NCBI RefSeq assembly: GCF_002899675.1
Contig: NZ_PKUU01000007.1
Coordinates: 62,001 to 126,000, forward strand
Direction: 5' to 3'
Origin: Clostridium sp. chh4-2
Lineage (GTDB): Bacteria > Bacillota > Clostridia > Lachnospirales > Lachnospiraceae
DNA: 64,000 nt
Part shown: positions 52,496 through 60,865 of the stretch, piece after piece
How positions within the stretch are numbered: position 1 is the first letter of the stretch
Layout: the number at the start of each line of letters is the position of its first letter
Position numbers and translations under genes: made by a program
The notes under the pieces: model-generated
What the model was told of the DNA's origin: nothing
What the model saw: the letters and a program-made list of their open reading frames with translations, nothing else
Database searches by the model: none

Positions 52496-53140
52496 ATGGC
52501 AAAGGAAACCCTTAAAGATAAAGCATATCAGATTATTAAGGAAAAGATAATTACATGTCAATATTGGCCGGGAACACTTATTAACGAAATGGATCTGGTA
52601 AAGGAGGTGGATTTCAGCCATACCCCCATACGGGAGGCGATCAGCAGGCTGGAACAGGAAAATCTGGTTAAGATCATGCCTAAAAAAGGAATATGGGTAA
52701 CCGATGTAAAGATGTGCGACGTAAGAGATGTATATGAGGTAAGAGAACTGATTGAGCCACATATTATCAAGCGCTGGGGATGTAATATTTCTAAAGATGA
52801 ATTAAAGGCATATATGGCATCCTGCGAAAATGCCCTAAAGAATACCGGTGATGAAAAGGGAAAGATCGAATTGGATGACAAACTGCATGATATGATACTG
52901 GACTGCTGCCCCAATGCACATCTGTTCCGAACGCTGAAACAGCTCCGGGACCAGACAAGGCGGATGCGTATCATGACAGGGGATCGGAATTCCCGGCTTA
53001 AATACAGCATCGCGGAACACATAGACATTACAAAGTGGATTTTGGAAGGTGATTATGATAAGGCGGCTCAGTCAATGATTTATCATCTTCAGCAGGGGAA
53101 ACAGAGTTCGTTTGATCTTTTGATGGGGAAGGGAATGTAA
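52496..53140 (+). CDS. GntR-family regulator with FCD domain
   Basis: The 214-residue protein has a GntR winged helix (AYQIIKEKIITCQYWPGTLINEMDL, HTPIREAISRLEQENLVKI) and a helical FCD domain (about 75-205, with ELIEPHIIKRWG, DDKLHDMILDC and EHIDITKWIL, which supply the His/Asp metal ligands). It follows the amidohydrolase by 30 bases. It probably controls the importer operon in response to its substrate. Confidence 0.92.
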   Translation: MAKETLKDKAYQIIKEKIITCQYWPGTLINEMDLVKEVDFSHTPIREAISRLEQENLVKIMPKKGIWVTDVKMCDVRDVYEVRELIEPHIIKRWGCNISKDELKAYMASCENALKNTGDEKGKIELDDKLHDMILDCCPNAHLFRTLKQLRDQTRRMRIMTGDRNSRLKYSIAEHIDITKWILEGDYDKAAQSMIYHLQQGKQSSFDLLMGKGM

Positions 53141-53153
53141 GCAGTATAGGGGA

Positions 53154-53190
53154 AACGGTTGAAGAAGAAAAAGTGCCTTCTTCAACCGTT
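53154..53190 (+). terminator. stem-loop after the GntR gene
   Basis: AACGGTTGAAGAAG (53154-53167) pairs perfectly with CTTCTTCAACCGTT (53177-53190) with a 9-base loop, 14 bases beyond the gntR stop. No run of T follows, so termination would be inefficient; a role in stability is also possible. Confidence 0.6.
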
Positions 53191-53228
53191 GGATATGCAA
53201 AGCCGAATTAATGGAGAAAGGACATATA

Positions 53229-53558
53229 ATGACAGACGAAGAAAAAAAACGCTTATTAAAATTAGGAAGAAATCTGCTTTCCGCCGGAATACTGTACAGC
53301 AGCCAGAATGGGGAGGAAAAAACGGAAGAACTTGATCCAAGTATCGCACGGCCTGGTGAAAAAGTTATTGCAATCAAGGATTCGGCATACATTGGAATTG
53401 GCTATGAAATTAGCACGGGTGAAATTTATACCGTTTCATCATATAATAAGGGCTCCTATACGTTTGAAGAGTGTCCTCCTTCCTATAATCCCTATCTCGG
53501 TGAGGACGGAACATGGTGGTTTAACGTAAAAGACTTTCGGAAAATAGAGGAAGAATGA
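53229..53558 (+). CDS. uncharacterised 109-residue acidic protein
   Basis: The protein begins MTDEEKKRLLKLGRNLLSAG and has a short hydrophobic patch, then a small beta-rich region with KVIAIKDSAYIGIGYEISTG, EIYTVSSYNKGSYTFEECPP and GTWWFNVKDFRKI. The start at 53229 has AAAGGA seven bases upstream; an ATG at 53211 in the same frame is less well placed. I do not recognise the family. It has no signal peptide. It may be co-transcribed with the GntR gene. Confidence 0.6.
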   Translation: MTDEEKKRLLKLGRNLLSAGILYSSQNGEEKTEELDPSIARPGEKVIAIKDSAYIGIGYEISTGEIYTVSSYNKGSYTFEECPPSYNPYLGEDGTWWFNVKDFRKIEEE

Positions 53559-53661
53559 AATAAAACGATGCGAAGTCAGCGCTTTAATGAACCAATACCT
53601 AATGCGCCATGGCAGAAAGTCAGACACAAATGGTGGAAAAATCAACCTCATATTTGGTGCA

Positions 53662-53914
53662 TTAATCCACCATTTCCCTCAGTCTGTCAAAGCAAAAAGT
53701 TATGAAACCATTAAAATCTGTTACCACCCATTTTATCATTTCAAAAGCTGCGGTATTCGCCAACTGATATTGACTTATGCTAATCACATTTTCTTCCAAT
53801 GCTCTTTCCAGCTCATCACGATCATCTTCTTTAAATTCACCATTTGTATAGATCAAAACAGGAATCCCACTCGTCAAAACAAAATATGCTGTGCTTAATT
53901 TTAAGTTCTTTCAT
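53662..53914 (-). pseudogene. frameshifted small gene
   Basis: A good site (GGAG, five bases spacing) precedes an ATG at 53912-53914 encoding MKELKIKHSIFCFDEW, which stops at about 53837. A second frame, shifted by one base, continues from there with TSGIPVLIYTNGEFKEDD, RDELERALEENVISISQY and a plausible ending FDRLREMVD. Joined by a +1 shift near CATATTTTGTTTTGAC they would give a protein of about 83 residues. This looks like a recent loss of function or a sequencing error in a homopolymer-rich stretch. I do not recognise the family. Confidence 0.35.
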
Positions 53915-54016
53915 CTTTTCTCCACGTATAAAACCCACTAAGATATCCAATTCGACAGTAAATGACAATCATCAATTCCGAATCAACAAGAGACTATTTC
54001 CTATAGAAATAAAAAC

Positions 54017-54135
54017 TTATCCACAATTATGATACCACTATATATAGATAACCACAATATTTACCCTAAATATCTTGTATTGTCGGTGGATATTGTGGAT
54101 AAATATGTGGATATCTTGTTAATCGAATGTGGATG
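54017..54135. repeat. cluster of DnaA-box-like 9-mers
   Basis: TTATCCACA, the DnaA consensus, lies at 54017-54025. On the other strand its complement TGTGGATAA is at 54094-54102, with near matches GTGGATAT at 54086, TGTGGATAT at 54106 and TGTGGATGT at 54128. A further ACCACA lies near 54050. The stretch is AT-rich and non-coding, adjacent to a frameshifted gene. It may bind DnaA or a repeat-binding regulator. Confidence 0.55.
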
Positions 54136-54151
54136 TATGTCAATGAAGTCA

Positions 54152-54628
54152 TTAAAAAAGCCGGTTCTGCGCTTCAATCTGCTGCAAAACAGCAAATCCC
54201 TTTTCATTCTTCATTTTGCGTTCCGGTTCAAATCCTTGGCACCATTTACTTTCCAGCCACCGTTCAGCCATTTCCGTTCCCATACAATAGCTGACGACAT
54301 TTTCTCCCATGGCCAGCACGTTTGCATTATTTATCAAAGAAATCTTTTCAGCCGTAAACACGCTTTCACACGCAACGCAGTATACTCCTTTAAATTTATT
54401 GGCTATCATGCTGACGCCTGCTCCTGTACCGCAGATTACAATTCCCCGGTCAAATTCTCCGGTTTGAATTTTTTTTGCTAAATTAGATGCCGCATCGAAA
54501 TACATCATCGGTTCATCCTCTGAGGTCTGGCCCACATCCGTAATATTATATCCTTTTTTTATCAGATTTTGTTTTACCGCTTCCTTTAATCGAAAGCCAG
54601 AAACATCTGAAGCAATTCCCACTCTCAT
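54152..54628 (-). CDS. RpiB/LacAB-family sugar-phosphate isomerase
   Basis: The 158-residue protein shares the RpiB core: VGIASDVSGFRLKEAVKQNL, IVICGTGAGVSMIANKFKGV and NNANVLAMGENVV. The DYP motif found in the rpiB product at 18892-19332 is replaced here by MMYFDAAS, and the sequence is clearly divergent, so the substrate may be a different sugar phosphate. It follows a TIM-barrel isomerase/epimerase gene and a LacI regulator, and is presumably the second enzyme of a short sugar pathway. Confidence 0.85.
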   Translation of the reverse strand: MRVGIASDVSGFRLKEAVKQNLIKKGYNITDVGQTSEDEPMMYFDAASNLAKKIQTGEFDRGIVICGTGAGVSMIANKFKGVYCVACESVFTAEKISLINNANVLAMGENVVSYCMGTEMAERWLESKWCQGFEPERKMKNEKGFAVLQQIEAQNRLF

Positions 54629-54741
54629 CTCAGTTTTCTCCTGTTTTTAATCATGACTGCTGCCCAGTATTTCTGCATCTTCCTGCTCTTCTATTCAGGT
54701 CAATATGATGATACCGGCTTGTACTAACCCATTTAAATTAT

Positions 54742-55554
54742 TTAGTTACAAAGCATCCCATTTAAATGTTCTAAATTTTTTGCTGCCGCTTCAAGCGGAT
54801 CAGGATATTTAAAAGATTCCAAGGACAATACTCCTTGATAGCCAATTTCTTCTAACGCTTCCAGCATGCTTTTAAAATCAAAATGCCCATGACCTGCATA
54901 CCATCTGTCACTATCCGCAATATGTACATGTCCCAGATTCTTACCCGCTTTAATAATCGCAGCCGGTATATCTGTCTCTTCTATATTCATGTGAAAACTG
55001 TCAATATGAAGCTTTATATTCTCTGATTCAAATCGTTTAATATAGTCCAGCCCCTCTTCGATTGTATTGAGTGCATCACTCTCATAGCGGTTTATGATTT
55101 CAAAGACTAATAAAACGTTATCTTTTTCAGCTGCGCTGATACATTCCCGCATGCTCTTATCCAGTAATTCATAGTATTTCTCTTCACTGGAACACTCGCT
55201 CTTTTTCCCCTTAATGAGTCCCAGAATCACGATTGCTCCGAAATTTTTCGCCACAGCAATATGATCCTTTATATTTGCTACCGCCCTGTTTCTGATGTCC
55301 TCGTTTTCTGAGGAAAGGGAAAGCCCATATTTACCATAAGCGGGTCCGGTTCCGATGGATGACAGGCCGACGTGTAATCTTTTCAGCTCTTCCTCCACTC
55401 CCTCAAGCAATATAGTATTCGCATCGCTGGTATGGATCTCAACTGCGTCATAGCCTATTTCTGAAGCTGTTTCTATACAGCTTTTATAATCCCCTCTAAG
55501 TACCACAGGGGTTTTCTCTCCTGTTTCAAGAGCGCATGTCACTGAAAATTTCAT
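54742..55554 (-). CDS. sugar phosphate isomerase/epimerase-type TIM-barrel protein
   Basis: The 270-residue protein is of the xylose isomerase-like/AP endonuclease 2 superfamily: SVTCALETGEKTPVVLRGDY, YDAVEIHTSDAN, LVFEIINRYESDALNTIEEG with the metal-site Glu, IKLHIDSFHMNIEET, GHVHIADSDRWYAGHGHFDF and a final Glu in VLSLESFKYPDP. This corresponds to the 3-epimerase branch. The start at 55554 has AGGAG six bases upstream. Promoter and operator sequences upstream suggest control by the LacI protein encoded next to it. Confidence 0.87.
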   Translation of the reverse strand: MKFSVTCALETGEKTPVVLRGDYKSCIETASEIGYDAVEIHTSDANTILLEGVEEELKRLHVGLSSIGTGPAYGKYGLSLSSENEDIRNRAVANIKDHIAVAKNFGAIVILGLIKGKKSECSSEEKYYELLDKSMRECISAAEKDNVLLVFEIINRYESDALNTIEEGLDYIKRFESENIKLHIDSFHMNIEETDIPAAIIKAGKNLGHVHIADSDRWYAGHGHFDFKSMLEALEEIGYQGVLSLESFKYPDPLEAAAKNLEHLNGMLCN

Positions 55555-55582
55555 TCTGTTCTCCTTTTCTTTCAACTATGAT

Positions 55583-55670
55583 TTTTCGTTATACGAAAAC
55601 ATTTAAGGTTTTCAATTAACGTATACGTTTACTTAAATGCTAGAATAATCCCTTTCACTAATTTTGTCAA
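55583..55670 (-). promoter_or_regulatory. promoter with two LacI-type operator palindromes
   Basis: Minus-strand TTGACA (55670-55665), 17 bases, TATTCT (55647-55642). Just downstream are the 12-bp palindrome AACGTATACGTT (55618-55629) and a second dyad TTTTCGT-N3-ACGAAAA (55583-55599). Both overlap the initially transcribed region of the epimerase gene and fit repression by the LacI protein encoded upstream. Confidence 0.7.
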
Positions 55671-55749
55671 TACACTTATTTCTTTTTTCATTCAAGCAAG
55701 TCAAATGTTTTTCACTGTCATTTATACCAAATAATACAGTCAATGATTG

Positions 55750-56799
55750 TTATGAACTGTAAAACCGATAATTCTCTTTCATAACTAAACCGATGGGCAT
55801 ATCAACGATCCTGCACTCATTCTCACTCCTCAAGCCTGAAAGTTTTTTTGAAAGAATACTTAAAGCAATTCGCCCCTGTTCCCTATTAGACTGATACACA
55901 GATGCCAGCAAAGTTCCATCTTCAAAAAATGTTTTTAATTCATCAAAAACGTCCGTACCCACGATCCTGACTTTCCCGGACAATCCCATATCTTTCACGA
56001 TTCTGCAGACATTATAGGTTATTCTGGCGCTGCCGCAAAATAATACATCCGGAGTTTCAGATATTAATATGCTGCACAGCTTCCCCTCATATTCAGAGGC
56101 GTCCACTCCGGCCACTTCAGAATACCGCAAATTTTCAGTAAGGTTTTCCCGCAGGCTCACAAGGTAATGCTTACTGCTGAAAACCGCCCGGTTTTCATTT
56201 ATACCCAATACGGTTCCTGAAGCATTGGAAAAAAGCACATTAATCAGATGTGCCGCCAACGCACCTCTTTCTTTATGGGACGCTTTGAGAGAGCATAATG
56301 CTTCCACTCCTTCACCGCTATTGGAAACAAGCACAACCTGTGTTCCACGTTTTGAAAATCGGTTGATCCAACCAGCTGATTTTTCATCGTCACACATGGT
56401 TATAAGTCCTTGAAGGCTGTTGTCCGTATTGTCAAACAAGTTCTCAAGCGCATCGCTCATTCCGTAAATACCCAGCTCATTTTCCACATGCTGTACATTA
56501 AATTTCTGATTTTTTAAATCCTCTTCCGCATCGTTAATTCCCTTCCAGATACCTCTGAAAAAATAGCGGTCCTCTCCTGTGGGCTGCGGCAAAACCACGG
56601 CTATATTAATCTCATCTCTTCGCAGCAGAGATGCAGCTTCATCTATTACGTAATTTGTATCTTCTACTTCCTGAAGGATTCTTTTTCTTAATTCTTCACT
56701 TACCCCTTTTTTCCCATAAATGGCCCGATGCACAGTAGTAGTCGAAACCCCTAAACGCAGCGCAATATCCTTTGTTGTAACCTTGTTTCTTTTATCCAT
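55750..56799 (-). CDS. LacI-family transcriptional regulator
   Basis: The 349-residue protein has a LacI helix-turn-helix (VTTKDIALRLGVSTTTVHRAIYGKKGVSEELRKRIL) with a hinge reaching VIDEAASLLRRDEIN and a RbsB-like ligand-binding domain (about 55-345). The start at 56799 has GGAGGG about six bases upstream; an in-frame ATG at 56823 is less well placed. It lies immediately ahead of the epimerase/RpiB-like pair, which it probably represses until a sugar is present. Confidence 0.92.
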   Translation of the reverse strand: MDKRNKVTTKDIALRLGVSTTTVHRAIYGKKGVSEELRKRILQEVEDTNYVIDEAASLLRRDEINIAVVLPQPTGEDRYFFRGIWKGINDAEEDLKNQKFNVQHVENELGIYGMSDALENLFDNTDNSLQGLITMCDDEKSAGWINRFSKRGTQVVLVSNSGEGVEALCSLKASHKERGALAAHLINVLFSNASGTVLGINENRAVFSSKHYLVSLRENLTENLRYSEVAGVDASEYEGKLCSILISETPDVLFCGSARITYNVCRIVKDMGLSGKVRIVGTDVFDELKTFFEDGTLLASVYQSNREQGRIALSILSKKLSGLRSENECRIVDMPIGLVMKENYRFYSS

Positions 56800-56978
56800 A
56801 TAAGCCCTCCGACCATTAAACAAATTATATGCAGATCATGCCATATTTTACCCTTTTTGTCCATATGTATTTTTCTTAACTGGACAAGTAATTTGGAACC
56901 GACTATAATTAATTTCAATCAATACGGAAATCCCACCACTCACCGCGCGCTGCCGGGGCAGGCAAGACAGGAGGTTCT

Positions 56979-58670
56979 ATGCAGGCTAAAATATTCGTGG
57001 CTCTCATTGCCGTTTTCATCATCATTTCCATCATTTCTGATAAACGCAGCAAATATCAGAAGAGAACATATGCCCGGAAAATGGTCGTCCAATCCTATGG
57101 TAAAAAATCAAAAAAACAATCCTATAAAAGAGATTTAGTCGGAAAAGACTGGGACTTTTCATCCGCTCAAATATCCTCTGATAACCAGATTGACGATATC
57201 ACCTGGGATGATCTGGAGATGGATCAGATCTACTGCGAACTCAATAACTGCAAATCCTTCGCCGGGGATCAGATTCTGTACTCCACTCTGCACAAAACCG
57301 GCGGACAGGGCAATTCTTACCGTTCTTTTCAGAAAAAGACTGATTTCTTCGAATCTCATCCCGAAGACAGAAATATCATCTGGCCCATAATATCAGATTT
57401 GGGCAAAGGGGAAGACAACTATTTTCTTCCCGCTTATCTCAATAATCTGGAAGCATTTAAAATTCCGCATATAGAATACTACCGTTTTATGCGAATCCTG
57501 CTGTTTTTATCCGTAATTCCGGCCATTGTAAAACTGAATTACCTGTATCTTGGCTTCACCTGCATTGTTGCTTTAATCAATATCGTCATCTATTCGGTAC
57601 AAAAGAGCCGGTATGAAATGTATCTGAATATGCTGAGCAGCATCCTTGGAATCATGAAAACCGCCAGGCAAATCGTTGATTCTGATACTTTAAATTATGA
57701 AAATGAATTCCATGACTTAAAAGATAACTTGTCCGTGTTCCGTAAATTGCTGTTAAAGATCGGAAAACCTCAGTTGAGAACCTCTGCCAATCTATCGGGC
57801 GACATTTTCACAATGATGGAATCGTCCACGTTTGGCGTTACATTATGGGATTTCATCCAATATGATAAGGTGATGAATCATCTCACCGAGCATCAAAAAG
57901 AATTGATGGAACTGTACCAGACTCTTGGTGAAATCGATACCGCCATTTCCGTCGCCTCATTCCGCGCTTCTCTGCCGATATGGTGTATCCCGGAATTCTG
58001 TGAAGATAATTTGATTGCGGCCGAAGATATTTACCATCCTTTAGTTCATGAGCCTGTATACAATACTGCAGTCATAGAAGACGGCTGTATTATTACCGGC
58101 TCCAATGCTTCCGGAAAATCCACCTTTATTAAAGCGCTGGCAATTAATGCTCTGCTGGCTCAAAGCATCCACACATGCATGGCAAAAAGCTTCATTTTGC
58201 CCCCTTCTTCGGTGATCACCTCCATGGCAGTCAGAGACAATGTTTCCTCCGGCGACAGCTATTATATTCGCGAAATCAAGTATCTGAAACGGATCATCCA
58301 GGCTTTAAATGACGAAAAGCCGGTTTTATGCATAATCGATGAAATCCTGAGGGGAACCAATACGGAAGAACGGCTTGCCGCGTCAGCTGCAATTATGAAA
58401 TATCTGAATAAAAGAAATTGTATCGCCATCGTGGCGACACACGATATCGAATTGACGGAAATGCTGAAGGGAGATTACAGTAATTTTCATTTTACGGAGT
58501 GCATAACGGACAATGAAATCTCATTTGAATACAAGATCCATCCCGGTCCTGCTACATCCAAAAATGCTTTGAAACTGTTGGCTTATATGGATTTTCCAAA
58601 GGAAATTCTGGACGATGCGGAACGGTTGGCATCAGACGATGAATCAGGCGCGCCTGATATATACTCGTAA
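56979..58670 (+). CDS. membrane-anchored MutS-like ATPase
   Basis: The 563-residue protein ends in a MutS domain V ATPase: Walker A GSNASGKST (374-382), the segment SVITSMAVRDNVSSGDSYY, Walker B CIIDEILRGTNTEER (451-465) and VATHDIELTEML. It lacks the MutS mismatch-recognition domain I. It has an N-terminal helix (about 4-20) and two further helices near 172-207, so it should be membrane-bound. This is a MutS-related group of unknown function, distinct from MutS1 and the MutS2 nuclease (there is no Smr domain). AGGAGG lies a few bases before the ATG. It is the only gene of its unit. Confidence 0.82.
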   Translation: MQAKIFVALIAVFIIISIISDKRSKYQKRTYARKMVVQSYGKKSKKQSYKRDLVGKDWDFSSAQISSDNQIDDITWDDLEMDQIYCELNNCKSFAGDQILYSTLHKTGGQGNSYRSFQKKTDFFESHPEDRNIIWPIISDLGKGEDNYFLPAYLNNLEAFKIPHIEYYRFMRILLFLSVIPAIVKLNYLYLGFTCIVALINIVIYSVQKSRYEMYLNMLSSILGIMKTARQIVDSDTLNYENEFHDLKDNLSVFRKLLLKIGKPQLRTSANLSGDIFTMMESSTFGVTLWDFIQYDKVMNHLTEHQKELMELYQTLGEIDTAISVASFRASLPIWCIPEFCEDNLIAAEDIYHPLVHEPVYNTAVIEDGCIITGSNASGKSTFIKALAINALLAQSIHTCMAKSFILPPSSVITSMAVRDNVSSGDSYYIREIKYLKRIIQALNDEKPVLCIIDEILRGTNTEERLAASAAIMKYLNKRNCIAIVATHDIELTEMLKGDYSNFHFTECITDNEISFEYKIHPGPATSKNALKLLAYMDFPKEILDDAERLASDDESGAPDIYS

Positions 58671-58685
58671 TAAAGCGAATCTAAA

Positions 58686-58733
58686 ACTAATAAAAACAGG
58701 GAAGAGTGAATGAAGATATCATCCCTCTTCCCT
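58686..58733 (-). terminator. terminator of the 140-residue protein gene
   Basis: AGGGAAGAG (58698-58706) pairs with CTCTTCCCT (58725-58733), followed on the minus strand by TGTTTTTATTAGTTTT. It lies between convergent genes and may also help end the MutS-like transcript. Confidence 0.8.
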
Positions 58734-58739
58734 AAACAT

Positions 58740-59162
58740 TTACGATAGAAATTCTCCCCGTATAATAGCTGTCGCCACATCAAAAAAAGACTTAATATCG
58801 TCTCCGCCCTCTACGCCATTGACGATTTGCTTACTGGCCTTACCGACCGGATTAATAATATTTTTCTCATCTTTAGCCAGAACAATTCCATACTCCGTAT
58901 CCTTCCATGCATAGCTGCCGCCGCTTTTCCGGATCAAAACCTCTCCCACGTAAATTCCAAAAACATGGGCGTATGTATTTACACGATTTTTTATTAACCC
59001 ATTATCATTTTCCGGATGCAGATACCGCTCGTGATAGCCATCCAGAATTTCTTTTACAGTCTGAATGCTCTCATCGCTGAAATCCAGATTTTCATTATAA
59101 ACTTCACGGCCAAGTTTTATGGCGGAAGAGATGCAGAAGTCTATGGTCTCTTTTATGTTCAT
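58740..59162 (-). CDS. uncharacterised 140-residue protein
   Basis: The protein has an alpha-helical N-terminal half (ETIDFCISSAIKLGREVYNE, TVKEILDGYHERYLHPEND) and a small C-terminal beta-like half with GIYVGEVLIRKSGGSYAWKD, YGIVLAKDEKNIINPVGKAS and an ending DDIKSFFDVATAIIRGEFL. It vaguely resembles uncharacterised domains found in single-copy cytoplasmic proteins of Firmicutes, but no function can be given. No signal peptide or membrane segment. A terminator follows directly. Confidence 0.7.
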   Translation of the reverse strand: MNIKETIDFCISSAIKLGREVYNENLDFSDESIQTVKEILDGYHERYLHPENDNGLIKNRVNTYAHVFGIYVGEVLIRKSGGSYAWKDTEYGIVLAKDEKNIINPVGKASKQIVNGVEGGDDIKSFFDVATAIIRGEFLS

Positions 59163-59275
59163 TCGGATACCCCCTTAAATTTAAATCAGCTCTGTATTTA
59201 TTTTACAACAGCAGAGTAAAGGGACGCAAGAGAAACCGGTTGAACTGCGTTCTGCATTATCTGTATCCGTGTCTT

Positions 59276-60790
59276 TTAATATCCCCACCTGCGGCCCAGT
59301 ACATAATCCGCATTATTGAGAACCATCTGGTCAAAATTCTTTTTAATTAATTCATGCTTTAAATCCCGATATTTCTCATCATACCAAAGGTTATGAAATT
59401 CGTTGGGATCTACCGCATGGTCATACAACTCACCATAATCATGGCCGTGGTGATTGACAATTTTAAATCTCCCATCATAATACATGGTAGCAAAGATACC
59501 TGAATATCCAACCTGACACAGGCAGTCATAATATTCCGTATATACAGAATTCTTATGAGCGTCTTTGGCCTCTTCATCAGTCAGCAGCGTTTTAAAGCTC
59601 TTTCCCTGCATATAATCAGGAATTTCAATTCCATTCAGTTCCAGTAGAGTTGGAGCTAAATCCACCAATTCCACCAATGCGCTGCGCTTAACATTTTGCA
59701 GAATCGTCCCCGGACAAGACATGATTAAAGGCACATGTACCAGAGATTCATAAAAATAAGGTCCTTTATAATAATTGCCGTGATCTCCATCCAGTTCTCC
59801 ATGATCAGTCATATAGATGACTATGGTGTTTTCCCGCAGACCTTTTTGATCCAAGTAATCCATCAAACGCCCAAACTGCTGGTCAATCAATTCTATCTGC
59901 GCATAATAATCTCTGGTGTTCTGCTGCTTCTGCTCATCCGACATGCCGATGATGCTGTGACAGCGGCCGTCCATAGCACCCTGCATATAATCCTTTTTAT
60001 GAAACGGCGGCTTATTATCCAGCTCTCCTTCCCTCCAAAGAGGAAGTTTCATATCCTCCGCATCAATCCGGGATTGAAATTCAGGCGGTGGATCAATGGG
60101 ATGATGAGGATCAAACGGATTAATGCTGATCAGCCAATTGTGATCTTGGTTATCCTCTATAAATCCAATCGCCTCTTCCACGCACCATGTAGTCTGGTGA
60201 TACTGAGCCTCAATTCCCACAAAAGGCTGAAATCCTTCTTCATAAACAGCTTTCAGATACCCGGCATTTTTCTCCGCCAGATGTTCCGTGTGCTTATTCG
60301 TATTGTCCCAGTGGCATCCCTTATAGGCATCCTCCCATTTTACCCCTTTTGAACGCAGCCATGTCTGATAGGCGTCAATCCCTTCCTCCCAGTCATTTTG
60401 CGGATGATGGCTCCACTTAAACACCTCATACCCGTCTTCCGCCCTGTTTTCCATATGATCCTTGGCTCCAGCCAGATGCAGCTTTCCAACCAATCCGCAG
60501 TTCCAGCCCTGATCTGCAAAAATCTTGGTTACCAGAGTTTCGTCCTTAGAAAAATGGTCATTACCGTTAAATGTTGCCCTTGTAGACCTGGGGTATCTTC
60601 CTGTCAAAAAGCAGGCCCGGCTCGGCGTACAGATCGGAGCCTGGGTATATGCCCGGCTGAAACTGACTCCCTCCTCCATCAGTCTGTCTATGTTAGGAGT
60701 TTTAATGCTGCCATTTCCAAAACCTGATATTGTGTCAAATCTCTGCTGGTCTGTGCAAAACCAAACAATATTATATTTCTTCGTATCCAT
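59276..60790 (-). CDS. sulfatase (Cys-type)
   Basis: The 504-residue protein belongs to the alkaline-phosphatase-like sulfatase family. The active-site block is PICTPSRACFLTGRYP with Cys54, the residue that must be converted to formylglycine by an anaerobic sulfatase-maturating enzyme; no such enzyme is encoded nearby. Metal-binding segments are NIVWFCTDQQRFD and YMTDHGELDGDHGNYYKGP. There is no signal peptide, so it should be cytoplasmic and act on an imported sulfated compound. The start at 60790 has GGAGG six bases upstream. It lies 75 bases after tctA of the TctCBA transporter, suggesting that they share a substrate. Confidence 0.92.
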   Translation of the reverse strand: MDTKKYNIVWFCTDQQRFDTISGFGNGSIKTPNIDRLMEEGVSFSRAYTQAPICTPSRACFLTGRYPRSTRATFNGNDHFSKDETLVTKIFADQGWNCGLVGKLHLAGAKDHMENRAEDGYEVFKWSHHPQNDWEEGIDAYQTWLRSKGVKWEDAYKGCHWDNTNKHTEHLAEKNAGYLKAVYEEGFQPFVGIEAQYHQTTWCVEEAIGFIEDNQDHNWLISINPFDPHHPIDPPPEFQSRIDAEDMKLPLWREGELDNKPPFHKKDYMQGAMDGRCHSIIGMSDEQKQQNTRDYYAQIELIDQQFGRLMDYLDQKGLRENTIVIYMTDHGELDGDHGNYYKGPYFYESLVHVPLIMSCPGTILQNVKRSALVELVDLAPTLLELNGIEIPDYMQGKSFKTLLTDEEAKDAHKNSVYTEYYDCLCQVGYSGIFATMYYDGRFKIVNHHGHDYGELYDHAVDPNEFHNLWYDEKYRDLKHELIKKNFDQMVLNNADYVLGRRWGY

Positions 60791-60865
60791 GACAATCCTC
60801 CATTTTGGAGGAAAAGGAGGCCACAGGACCTTCTTTTCCACATTATATATTTCTAAACTGCTGTC

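Noticed and set aside
59735..60352. 205-codon frame on the plus strand
   Set aside because: It lies inside the sulfatase gene, antisense, with no domain.
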